The translations under genes and the position numbers were made by a program. The notes below the pieces were generated by a model. The model was not told the DNA's origin and did no database searches. It worked only from the letters and a program-made list of their open reading frames with translations. A stretch of 23,375 nt of DNA from JBNJEA01 sp051745395 (lineage in GTDB: Bacteria; Desulfobacterota; Desulfobacteria; Desulfobacterales; Desulfosalsimonadaceae): the NCBI GenBank assembly GCA_051745395.1, contig JBNJEA010000041.1, positions 1 to 23,375 of the forward strand, given 5' to 3'. This document shows, piece by piece, positions 1 through 6,619 of the stretch. Within the stretch, counting starts at the first letter, position 1, and each line of letters starts with the position of its first letter.

Positions 1-154
1 CGAAAACCAGGATTTTTCGTCAAGATCAAGGAAGGCGAAAATTTTAACCGCAGGCATACTCGAAGTATTCTGAGGATTAAAATTTGAGCCTGTCGAAGCA
101 TAGCGTAGATCCCGCCTCGGGGACACAGATATTGGCGAAAAAGACGGTTTTCGT
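1..154. repeat. Palindromic intergenic element (MITE-like) with nested hairpin
   Basis: Bases 1-23 and 132-154 form an imperfect terminal inverted repeat: the left end reads CGAAAACC..TTTTTCGTCAA and the reverse complement of the right end reads CGAAAACC..TTTTTCGCCAA. Inside it, 38-85 forms a second hairpin, with AAATTTTAA on the left, TTAAAATTT on the right and ATACT/AGTAT near the tip. No open reading frame fits. The layout suggests a non-autonomous dispersed repeat or a structured leader. The left end may continue beyond the window, so the true boundary is unknown. It sits about 50 bp upstream of the first gene and could carry its promoter, though no clear -35/-10 pair was seen. Confidence 0.55.
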
Positions 155-202
155 TCAGGCACGATTTATTAACCCGATTCAACGTTCGGAGACAGCAAAA
201 CC

Positions 203-1603
203 ATGCGCCCGGAAACCAAGGAATACCCCTATGACTGGCTGATGTGCCAGGTATTGTCTGCGGCTGCCAAATTGCCGGAGGGCACGGACAAGGAAACCGA
301 AATGGCCCTGAAATACCTGCCCCATTTCAGGGGCGCGGCCGAATCCTTTATTGCCGCCGGCCCGCCCGGAAAAGCGTTTTTAAAGATGGTGGCCAAGTAT
401 TACGAAAACATTCTCACCGCCCGGGACCAGGGAAAGCAAATTGCGGCGACCACCTTTTGCAACACCCCGGCTATTCTATATGCCATGGATATCGTCCCGG
501 CCACCTTCGAGGTGCTCACCGCGGTGGGGGCCATGCTCTGGAAGCGGGGCATGTTTGATTACATGGACTACTGCTGCGAAGTCGGGATGCCGGAAACCGC
601 CTGTTCCGCCCAGCGCGGTGCGTTAGGGGCCGTGCTTTCCGGCCTTTTCGAAGATATCGATCTGGTGATCTGCGATACCCCCGGCGTCTGTGACACCAAT
701 GCCAACGCCTTCGCATTTGCCTCGTCCTATTTGAACAAGCCCTTCTACCAGCTCAACTACCCCAGTGTCATCGGCGATGCGCGCAGCCAGCAGTACCACA
801 TCGAGGATTACAAGACCCTGATTGACTTTATCGAGCACCACACGGGCAAACGCCTGGATTATGACCGGCTGGCGGAAATTTTGAAAGAAATCGATTACCA
901 GGACGCCCTGACCGCGGACATAGAAGACATGCTGATGCTGGTGCCCACGCCGATTCCGCCCATCTATACCCTGATGATCTATGCCGGCCGGTTCTGTTTT
1001 TCCGGCCACCCGGAGTACACGCAACTGCTCGAAACCATGCGCGATACCGCGAAAAAGCGCATGGACGCCGGGATCCCGGGCTTAAAATCCGGCACGGAAA
1101 AGCTGCGCGCGTTCATGTGCTACATCGACCACTACACCGTGAACATGAACTTCTACGACTACCTGGAAGAACGGGGCATCGCCCATACCGGCTCCATCCT
1201 GACCCGCAACTTCAGAGACAACACGCCGTATGCCGCGGATCTGCCGTCAAACACCTACGGCATCGACACCTCGTCGCCGGAATCCATGCTCGATACCATC
1301 GCCCAGATGAACGCCCGCATGCCCATGGTCCGCTCCATCCGGGGCCCCTATGACAAACACGGCATGTGGCTGGAGGAATCGCTGGCCTGCGCCCGGCTCT
1401 ACAAGGCCGACTGCGTGATCTATAACGGCACCCCGGGCTGCCGCAATACATGGGGGATGGTCAAGCCGTTTGCCCGGGATGTGGAAGAGCAGGGCTTTCC
1501 GGTCCACATCATGAACGATGACGCCTTTGACGACCGGGTCGAGTCCTGGGAGACCGCCCGGGAACGACTCGATGAATTTTTCCAGGTAAGGGGGCTGTTA
1601 TGA
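203..1603 (+). CDS. 2-hydroxyacyl-CoA dehydratase / benzoyl-CoA reductase-type subunit (HgdB/BcrB/BcrC family)
   Basis: This 466-residue protein resembles the D-component of 2-hydroxyacyl-CoA dehydratases and the BcrB/BcrC subunits of ATP-dependent benzoyl-CoA reductase, which carry [4Fe-4S] clusters and receive low-potential electrons from an ATPase. The family pattern is visible as TTFCNTPAILYAMDIVP (Cys86), a middle cysteine group (Cys124, Cys125, Cys134, Cys157, Cys163) and a C-terminal PGCRNTWGMVKPF block (Cys413) followed by the usual GFPVHIMNDDAFDDR segment. The ATG start has a GGAGA about 10 bp upstream. Its TGA overlaps the ATG of the next gene (ATGA), so the two are probably translationally coupled. 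Only one such subunit is present, whereas dehydratases and class I benzoyl-CoA reductases use two different ones. A homodimeric, double-cubane-type protein is therefore possible. The substrate is unknown. Confidence 0.8.
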   Translation: MRPETKEYPYDWLMCQVLSAAAKLPEGTDKETEMALKYLPHFRGAAESFIAAGPPGKAFLKMVAKYYENILTARDQGKQIAATTFCNTPAILYAMDIVPATFEVLTAVGAMLWKRGMFDYMDYCCEVGMPETACSAQRGALGAVLSGLFEDIDLVICDTPGVCDTNANAFAFASSYLNKPFYQLNYPSVIGDARSQQYHIEDYKTLIDFIEHHTGKRLDYDRLAEILKEIDYQDALTADIEDMLMLVPTPIPPIYTLMIYAGRFCFSGHPEYTQLLETMRDTAKKRMDAGIPGLKSGTEKLRAFMCYIDHYTVNMNFYDYLEERGIAHTGSILTRNFRDNTPYAADLPSNTYGIDTSSPESMLDTIAQMNARMPMVRSIRGPYDKHGMWLEESLACARLYKADCVIYNGTPGCRNTWGMVKPFARDVEEQGFPVHIMNDDAFDDRVESWETARERLDEFFQVRGLL

Positions 1604-2437
1604 CAATCGTTGCCGGCTGTGACGTGGGGTCTTTGACCGCCAAGGCCGTAATCATGAACCGGGGCAAAATCATCGGCACCAGCATCATCAAATCCAAGCC
1701 GCGCCCGCAGGATTCCGCCGATGCCGCCATGGCCGAGGCGCCCGCAGGATTCCGCCGATGCCGCCATGGCCGAGGCGCTTGCGGCGGCCGGCATCGATGC
1801 CGCATCGATTGCCTACAGCATCGGCACCGGTTACGGGCGGGAAAAAATCGGGTTTGTCGATGAAGCCGTCTCGGAAATCACCTGCCACGGCAAAGGGGCC
1901 CGCTGGCTGATGCCGTCGGCGCAGACGGTCATCGATATCGGGGGCCAGGATTGCAAAACCATGAAAATCGATGCCCACGGCCAGGTCACCCGTTTTACCG
2001 CCAATGACAAGTGCGCCTCGGGTACCGGGCGGTTTCTGGAGGTCATGGCAAACGTGCTGGGTGTTGATATCGGCGAACTGGGCCGCTTTTCCGCCAAATC
2101 CAGATCCCCGATCACCCTGGCGGGCACCTGCACGGTCTGGGCCCAGGCCGACGTGATCAAACAGCTCAACTCCGGCGTGCCCATCGAAGATATCGGGGCG
2201 GGGATCAACACCGCCATGGCCAGCCGGGTGGCGATTCTGGTCAACGCCGTCAAACCGGAGGGCGATATCTTCATGACCGGCGGCGTGGCCAAAAACACCG
2301 GGGTGGTTGCCACCCTGGAGAAACTGCTCGGCAAAAAAATCAAAAAGGCCCGCAAAGCCGACCCCCAGATGGCCGGCGCCATCGGGGCGGCACTGCTGTC
2401 TTTGGAAAAGCATGGGGCTGCAAGGGCCAGCGCATAG
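1600..2437 (+). pseudogene. BadF/BadG/BcrA/BcrD-family activator ATPase, frameshifted by a 37-bp tandem duplication
   Basis: The frame from the ATG at 1600 begins MTIVAGCDVGSLTAKAV, the phosphate-1 motif of the ASKHA-fold activators (HgdC, BcrA/D). It runs to AAMAEA and then loses homology. The family sequence resumes one frame over at ALAAAGIDAASIAYSIGTGYGR and continues through DIGGQDCKTMKID, DKCASGTGRFLEVMA and GTCTVWAQADVI. The last two carry the cysteines that bridge a [4Fe-4S] cluster at the dimer interface in this family. Bases 1704-1740 and 1741-1777 are identical, and 37 is not a multiple of three. Removing one copy restores a 266-residue protein, very close to the 268 residues of the paralogue downstream. 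A restart at the ATG at 1721 would give 238 residues lacking the N-terminal phosphate motif. The rest is undegraded, so the lesion is recent, reversible or an assembly error. Confidence 0.85.
1701..1777 (+). repeat. Exact 37-bp tandem duplication (two copies)
   Basis: Copy 1 is 1704-1740 and copy 2 is 1741-1777, identical at all 37 positions. The period extends three bases further left (GCG at 1701-1703 matches 1738-1740). It lies inside the activator ATPase gene and shifts its frame by +1. Confidence 0.95.
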
Positions 2438-2440
2438 TGC

Positions 2441-2504
2441 CTGAGTCCCTGAGTCCCTGAGTCCCTCAGTCCCTGAGTCCCTGAGTCCCTCAGTCCCTGA
2501 GTGC
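2441..2504 (+). repeat. Tandem array of eight 8-bp units (CTGAGTCC)
   Basis: Eight consecutive units start right after the TAG of the first activator gene. Units 1-3, 5 and 6 are CTGAGTCC, units 4 and 7 are CTCAGTCC, and unit 8 is CTGAGTGC. CTCAG is the reverse complement of CTGAG, so CTGAG-TCC-CTCAG mini-hairpins can form at two places. The array fills much of the 110-bp gap before the second activator gene. Such arrays are prone to slippage and could change spacing or RNA structure between the two genes. A regulatory effect is speculation. Confidence 0.9.
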
Positions 2505-2547
2505 CTTATTCTTCTAACCCCAAACCGTCTCGAAAGGACCCCCACTC

Positions 2548-3354
2548 ATGATTGTTGCAGGCTGCGACATCGGCTCCATGACCGCCAAAGCCGTGATCAT
2601 GGAAAACCACCGATTGCTTTCATCGGCTGTCATGCGCGCGAAGACCAAACCCGCCGAATCGGCCGGCCAGGTCATGGACCGGGCCATAGCTGATGCCGGG
2701 ATCTCCGCGGCCGATATCGCCTATACCGTGGGCACCGGATACGGCCGGACCCAGATTCCGTTTGTCGACCACGTGGAATCCGAAATTTCCTGCCACGCCA
2801 AGGGCGCCGGGTCGGTTTTGCCATCGGTGCGCACCGTCATTGATATCGGCGGCCAGGACGCCAAGGCCACCCGGATGGATGCCGACGGCCGCGTGGCGCG
2901 CTACATTTACAACGATAAGTGCGCCTCCGGCACCGGCCGTTTCCTGGAGGTCATGGCCGGGGCCATGGAAATCGGCCTGGAACAGATGGGCGCCATTGCC
3001 GCGCAATCCACGGAAAAATTAAAAATTTCGAGCCAGTGCGTGATATTTGCCGAAACCGAGGTCATCTCCCTGTTAAATGAAGGCCGGGCATCGGCCGATA
3101 TCATCAATGCGCTCCACCACGCCCTGGCCAATCGCATTGCCGCCCTGGCCCGGACCATAACGGTTGAGCCGCCCGTAGCCATGACCGGCGGGGTGGCCAA
3201 AAACCAGGGGGTCTTTGCCGCCCTGTCCGAGGCGCTGCAACTGCCCTTACTGGCCATGGAGGGCATCGACCCCCAACTGATCGGCGCGCTGGGGGCGGCC
3301 TTGTTTGCGGCCGAACGCGCCGGGGGCGCCGCGGATATTCGACTTGCGAAATAA
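2548..3354 (+). CDS. BadF/BadG/BcrA/BcrD-family activator ATPase (acyl-CoA dehydratase/reductase activase)
   Basis: This 268-residue ASKHA-fold ATPase belongs to the family that hydrolyses ATP to push a low-potential electron from a bridging [4Fe-4S] cluster into a dehydratase or benzoyl-CoA reductase partner. Visible motifs are GCDIGSMTAKAVIM near residues 5-18 (phosphate 1), VGTGYGR near 61-67, DIGGQDAKATRMD near 99-111 (phosphate 2), and MTGGVAKNQGV near the C-terminus (adenosine). Cys125 in DKCASGTGRF and Cys164 in SSQCVIF match the two cluster-binding cysteines of HgdC. The ATG follows AAAGGA by about 11 bp. The protein is a close paralogue of the broken upstream gene. The pair might act as a heterodimer like BcrA/BcrD, or either might serve alone as a homodimer with the 203-1603 product. 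Confidence 0.88.
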   Translation: MIVAGCDIGSMTAKAVIMENHRLLSSAVMRAKTKPAESAGQVMDRAIADAGISAADIAYTVGTGYGRTQIPFVDHVESEISCHAKGAGSVLPSVRTVIDIGGQDAKATRMDADGRVARYIYNDKCASGTGRFLEVMAGAMEIGLEQMGAIAAQSTEKLKISSQCVIFAETEVISLLNEGRASADIINALHHALANRIAALARTITVEPPVAMTGGVAKNQGVFAALSEALQLPLLAMEGIDPQLIGALGAALFAAERAGGAADIRLAK

Positions 3355-3671
3355 TAAAACAACGTCGTTATCCGGAAAACTCCAGTATTGGTTTAGTTCG
3401 AAGGGAAACACTTCGGGAAAGGCAGTCAGATCCAAAAGGAGATATCGCTTCGCCCGTCATGCCTGCGGGCCTGTCCCGGAGACTTTCGGGACAGGCCCGC
3501 AGGCATCCAGATTTTTTTTACGATCTGGGAAATTGGATGCCTGCCTCCGCAGGCATGACAGACGTAGCAAAATGCTTTTTTTGTAAATCTTGGCACTTTA
3601 TGACGCCTTGACTCATTGCAGAATCACGAACAGGAGTATTTCGGATAACCAGATAATAGAATTGTATACCA
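3355..3671. other. Gene-free interval with a large palindromic repeat
   Basis: No convincing gene is present in these 317 bases. The middle third is a palindromic repeat (3454-3562). The rest is ordinary intergenic sequence. The last 100 bases are more AT-rich and presumably hold the promoter of the next gene, but no good -35/-10 pair or Shine-Dalgarno sequence next to the ATG at 3672 could be identified. Confidence 0.6.
3454..3562. repeat. Dispersed palindromic repeat (CCGTCATGCCTGCG..GCATGAC type), expanded copy
   Basis: The element begins CCGTCATGCCTGCG and ends CCGCAGGCATGACAGA, with ATCCAG (3505-3510) and its near-complement TTGGAT in the middle. A perfect 18-bp hairpin lies within it: 3461-3478 pairs with 3487-3504 around an 8-base loop. 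The same outer pattern recurs at 13192-13271 without the expanded inner arm, so this is a repeat family. Similar short palindromes are scattered through many proteobacterial genomes. Confidence 0.85.
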
Positions 3672-4421
3672 ATGGGCCTTTTTGACAAACCATTTGCCGA
3701 CATCCGCAACTGCGTAAACCGCGTAGGTGAACAAGAAAGAGACCATGTGCCGGTCACCCGCCATGTGCATTCGGCGCCGGCGGCATGGCCGGCCGCCGGT
3801 AACCGGCACCTCGTGCTCGGCGCAGACACGGCCGTGGAGCTCGGCAACCCGAAAGACGGCTCCATATCCTTTGTGATATGGACCGATGATCCGGCACAAC
3901 TGCAACAGGGGCAGATCACCGTCATCGGCCCGGACTTGACCGATCTGGCCGGCAGCCGGGCGCCGTTTGCCAAAATCGTCATCGCCGGGGCAACGGACTT
4001 CGATGCGCAAAACAGCCACGCCCGCCACCGGGAAATGGAGATGCTGCGCTATGACATTGACCTGAAAGGCTACATGATGCGCGGGGTTTCCCAGTACATG
4101 CGGGAATGGAGCCGGGTCAGCCGAGAGGCTATCGCCGGCGGCTTTTCCTTTGCGGTACTCGGCGGCGCCATCATCGACAAATTTGTTGCCCTGCCCTATG
4201 TGGCCGCCACCGAGGTGATCTTTGTCACGGCCGGGAGCACGGTGTTCGAACAAATCCGGCAGACGGCAGACGACGTGTTTCAAATTCTCTCCGCCATGAA
4301 CAAAATGGTCGAAGAAGTCTCCTTTGACTGCGATTCCTGTGAATACAACGCTGTATGCGGCGATGTTGCAGAACTCCGGTCCATGCGCAGCAGTTTGAAA
4401 GCGCAAAACGTGGGAACATAG
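3672..4421 (+). CDS. Small protein resembling part of the CO dehydrogenase/acetyl-CoA synthase beta subunit
   Basis: This is a 249-residue protein. The C-terminal segment (about residues 140-240) has WSRVSREAIAGGFSFAVLG, then AATEVIFVTAGSTVFEQI, then a compact cysteine motif FDCDSCEYNAVC (Cys220, Cys223, Cys229) followed by GDVAELRSMR. I associate this arrangement with the CO dehydrogenase/acetyl-CoA synthase beta-subunit family, but the protein is far shorter than a full synthase and lacks its metal A-cluster region. The adjacent CooC-like ATPase supports a link with nickel or Fe-S enzymes. The ATG at 3672 is the first start after an in-frame TAG at 3657 and has no clear Shine-Dalgarno sequence. 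The function is unknown. It could be an assembly or scaffold protein. The family assignment is from memory of motifs and is moderate. Confidence 0.55.
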   Translation: MGLFDKPFADIRNCVNRVGEQERDHVPVTRHVHSAPAAWPAAGNRHLVLGADTAVELGNPKDGSISFVIWTDDPAQLQQGQITVIGPDLTDLAGSRAPFAKIVIAGATDFDAQNSHARHREMEMLRYDIDLKGYMMRGVSQYMREWSRVSREAIAGGFSFAVLGGAIIDKFVALPYVAATEVIFVTAGSTVFEQIRQTADDVFQILSAMNKMVEEVSFDCDSCEYNAVCGDVAELRSMRSSLKAQNVGT

Positions 4422-4456
4422 AGACGGTGGTAAAAAAACAAAAGGCAAAACAATCA

Positions 4457-5248
4457 ATGCCAAAAAACACAACCGTTCTAGCGTTTTGCGGCAAAGGCGG
4501 CGTGGGCAAAACCTCGATTGCCGCCATGGTCGTGAGACTGCTATCCGAATTAAACGATTGCCGGGTTCTGGCCATCGACGCCGACCCGGCCGAAGGCCTG
4601 TCCACGGCCCTGGGCATCCATGTCCGCAAAACAGTCGACGACGTTCGAAACGAATTCATCCGCCAGGTCGAAGCCGGAGGACTGGGCGCCGACAAATCCC
4701 AGATGCTGGCCATGCTTGACTACGAGATGTTTTCCGCCGTGGCAGAACGCGACAACCTGGCCTTTCTGGCCATTGGCCGCCCGGAAACCGAAGGCTGCTA
4801 CTGCCAGGTCAACCACATTTTAAAGGACGTCATCGCCTCGGTGGCCGAAAACTTCGATTATGTCGTCATCGACGGCGAAGCCGGCATCGAGCAGGTCAAC
4901 CGCCGGGTGATGGAGACCGTTACCCACCTGGTCCTGGTATCGGATGCCTCGGTGAAGGGCCTGCAGGTGGCAGGGCGCATCAAGACCGTCGCGGACCGCA
5001 CCATCGGCTACCGGCACGCCGCGTTGCTGATCAACCGCATCCAATCCGAAACCGAATGGGCGCAGCTTTCGGTGCCTGCCGACCTGCCCGGCCCCATCCG
5101 GATACCGGAAGATCAACAAATCCGCCGCGCCGACATCGCCGGCGAAAGCCTGCTGGACCAGACGGCATCTCCCGCATTGACAGCCGTCGGCAAATGCCTT
5201 TATATAATGAGCGTATTATCGTTTACCCCAACCACAAAGGCCGTTTAA
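4457..5248 (+). CDS. CooC-like nickel-insertion ATPase (MinD/ParA-type P-loop NTPase)
   Basis: The 263-residue protein starts MPKNTTVLAFCGKGGVGKTS, a deviant Walker A of the MinD/SIMIBI class. LAIDADPAEGL and FDYVVIDGEAGIEQVNRR are the A'/B-type motifs. Cys114-Tyr-Cys116 in EGCYCQVNHILKDV matches the CxC motif that binds Ni(II) and zinc at the dimer interface in CooC1, almost at the same residue numbers. CooC proteins use ATP to help insert nickel into CO dehydrogenase; AcsF is the related factor for acetyl-CoA synthase. The frame is open from 4355 inside the previous gene, but the ATG at 4457 places the P-loop at the normal distance. A GTG at 4427 is an alternative. The TAA overlaps the ATG of the next gene. 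Which metalloenzyme is served is unknown. Confidence 0.8.
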   Translation: MPKNTTVLAFCGKGGVGKTSIAAMVVRLLSELNDCRVLAIDADPAEGLSTALGIHVRKTVDDVRNEFIRQVEAGGLGADKSQMLAMLDYEMFSAVAERDNLAFLAIGRPETEGCYCQVNHILKDVIASVAENFDYVVIDGEAGIEQVNRRVMETVTHLVLVSDASVKGLQVAGRIKTVADRTIGYRHAALLINRIQSETEWAQLSVPADLPGPIRIPEDQQIRRADIAGESLLDQTASPALTAVGKCLYIMSVLSFTPTTKAV

Positions 5249-5913
5249 TGGAACAACTCGCGCGCAGCAACCTGTCCGACCAGATCTACGACATCATCAG
5301 CCGGCAGATCATCCGAAACGAATTAAAGCCCGGTGAACTCATATATGAAACCCAGATCTCCAAGGAATGGGGCGTCAGCCGCAGCCCGGTACGAGACGCC
5401 CTGCACATGCTGGAAAAAATCCGTCTTGTGGAGCGCACCCCCAAGGGCGGCTACCGGGTCACGGAACTGTCCATCGATTTTATCGAACATTTCTATGAAA
5501 CGGTTAATATCGTTTACCAATACGCGTTTGCCAAAACCGCGGAAAAGGCCACGCCCGAAAACCTCGATGAATTCAAAAACGCCCTGGAACAATTGGAAAC
5601 CAGCATCGAAGAAAAGGATTTTGACCAGTACCTAAACATTGTCACCGAAATGGCCTACCGGATTTTAGAAATCGCCGGCAACCCGCTGGTCGAACGCATC
5701 GCCCGGGAGCTGATGCCCACGGCCGAGCGCATCCAGTGGGCCTCGATCACCTACCTGCCCGACCGCCTCAAAACCGTCATTAATCATCTCCGGCAGGCCT
5801 ATGACAGCATCGCAAACAATGACCACGACGGCGCGGCAAAGGCCTTCGAAAACTTTGCCGCCACCCAGGTCGAAGTGGTGATCAACAGTCTCCGGGATGA
5901 AAAAATGGCCTGA
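5248..5913 (+). CDS. GntR-family transcriptional regulator, FCD subfamily
   Basis: This 221-residue protein has an N-terminal winged helix (about residues 8-75: LSDQIYDIISRQIIRNELKPGELIYETQI then EWGVSRSPVRDALHMLE) and an all-helical FCD-type ligand domain. The ATG at 5248 overlaps the TAA of the CooC-like gene and follows AAAGG by about 8 bp. The longer open frame upstream lies inside that gene. FCD proteins usually bind a metal through one Asp and three His, typically in FHR, EH and AH contexts. Here those places read EMAYRIL, INHLRQAY and KAFENFAATQ, so most of the histidines appear lost. It probably regulates the operon it ends, in response to an organic acid or acyl-CoA. The ligand cannot be told. 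Confidence 0.82.
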   Translation: MEQLARSNLSDQIYDIISRQIIRNELKPGELIYETQISKEWGVSRSPVRDALHMLEKIRLVERTPKGGYRVTELSIDFIEHFYETVNIVYQYAFAKTAEKATPENLDEFKNALEQLETSIEEKDFDQYLNIVTEMAYRILEIAGNPLVERIARELMPTAERIQWASITYLPDRLKTVINHLRQAYDSIANNDHDGAAKAFENFAATQVEVVINSLRDEKMA

Positions 5914-5925
5914 AAGGATTGGCTT

Positions 5926-6495
5926 ATGAACTGCCCCCGATGCAATCATCCCTTATCGAAAAGGCAAGACCCCGCCGCCGGCGCACCAAATGCCCGACCC
6001 GCCATTTACTGTGAAAACTGCGGCTGGACAAAACAGCGGCCGGCGAACACGAAAGGCGCACCAGCCCCTGCGGCGGCAGCCGCCGTGAATTTAACGGCAA
6101 TGACCTGGCTGAAACTCATCGGCCTCTGGGGATTGTCTGCGGCGCTTGTGATCGCCCCTTATGTGCTGCTTACTAAAACGCCATTGCTCTTTAGCAGCCT
6201 TGATCCCGCAATATTTAATGCGGAGACGGCCTCGGCGCGGATGGCCGAGGCACTAACGCCCCTCTACTGGATCATCGTAATGGTTTACGTCCTCATCTGT
6301 GCGACGTTTAACCGCCCCGAGGTCGACTTCCACAATATGGGCTGGTTCGGCGGACTGGTGGACAACCCCTTTTCTTTCTCGGATGATATCAACCGCACCA
6401 AATTCAAGGTTATGCTGTTGATGATCCCGGGGAAAATAATCGTGACAACCCTTGCGGCCACCTACCGGCTCATTCGCGCCGTCATGACCGTTTGA
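5926..6495 (+). CDS. Zinc-ribbon membrane protein of unknown function
   Basis: The 189-residue protein starts with a zinc ribbon (Cys3-x2-Cys6 and Cys29-x2-Cys32 in CENCGW). A Pro/Ala-rich linker follows, then two clear hydrophobic segments near residues 60-82 and 111-128, and a third amphipathic or hydrophobic stretch near 160-183. No family was recognised. AAAGGA lies about 8 bp before the ATG, only 12 bp after the GntR gene, so it may be the last gene of that operon or simply lie next to it. The ribbon would face the cytoplasm if the N-terminus is inside. It is similar in layout to many uncharacterised zinc-ribbon membrane proteins. Confidence 0.6.
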   Translation: MNCPRCNHPLSKRQDPAAGAPNARPAIYCENCGWTKQRPANTKGAPAPAAAAAVNLTAMTWLKLIGLWGLSAALVIAPYVLLTKTPLLFSSLDPAIFNAETASARMAEALTPLYWIIVMVYVLICATFNRPEVDFHNMGWFGGLVDNPFSFSDDINRTKFKVMLLMIPGKIIVTTLAATYRLIRAVMTV

Positions 6496-6525
6496 TCCCG
6501 CCACATGCGCCCCCCCGAATTGTAC

Positions 6526-6555
6526 TTGACAATCAACGACTGACAGACCTATTTT
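6526..6555 (+). promoter_or_regulatory. Probable sigma-70 promoter of the znu operon
   Basis: TTGACA at 6526-6531 is a perfect -35 box. TATTTT at 6550-6555 is an acceptable -10 box at 18-bp spacing. It lies about 65 bp upstream of znuA and just ahead of the palindromic operator. Confidence 0.5.
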
Positions 6556-6572
6556 TTATAGATATTTCGATG

Positions 6573-6587
6573 AAATGATTGTCATTT
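6573..6587 (+). promoter_or_regulatory. Candidate Fur/Zur-family operator
   Basis: AAATGA-TTG-TCATTT is a perfect 6-bp inverted repeat with a 3-bp spacer in an AT-rich setting. It is placed just downstream of the predicted -10 and 33 bp before the znuA start, where a bound repressor would block transcription. Fur-family boxes have this general look (ATGA..TCAT halves). Zur is the natural candidate because the operon is a zinc/manganese-type importer, but the regulator is not in the window. Confidence 0.55.
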
Positions 6588-6619
6588 TATTCACGTTAAA
6601 CGGATTATAAGGACAGGCC

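Noticed and set aside
2441..2504. Possible CRISPR-like array
   Set aside because: The units are 8 bp with no spacers, so it is a simple tandem repeat.
1688..2545. Long - strand open frame of 285 codons with a repeating Arg-Asp-Ser-Gly-Thr-Glu-Gly-Leu pattern
   Set aside because: It is antisense to the activator ATPase, and the peptide repeat is only the translated 8-bp tandem array. No start signal or family was recognised.
203..3354. Complete class I benzoyl-CoA reductase (bcrABCD) operon
   Set aside because: Only one BcrB/C-like subunit is present, one of the two ATPases is frameshifted, and no benzoate-pathway genes such as the dienoyl-CoA hydratase are nearby.
3596..3615. Possible sigma-54 promoter (TTGGCAC followed by GACGCC) before the 3672 gene
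   Set aside because: GG and GC are 11 bp apart instead of 10 and the -12 part does not match TTGC.
3624..4472. Long - strand open frame of 282 codons
   Set aside because: It is antisense to the CODH/ACS-like gene, whose + strand cysteine motif and downstream coupling to the CooC-like gene are more convincing.
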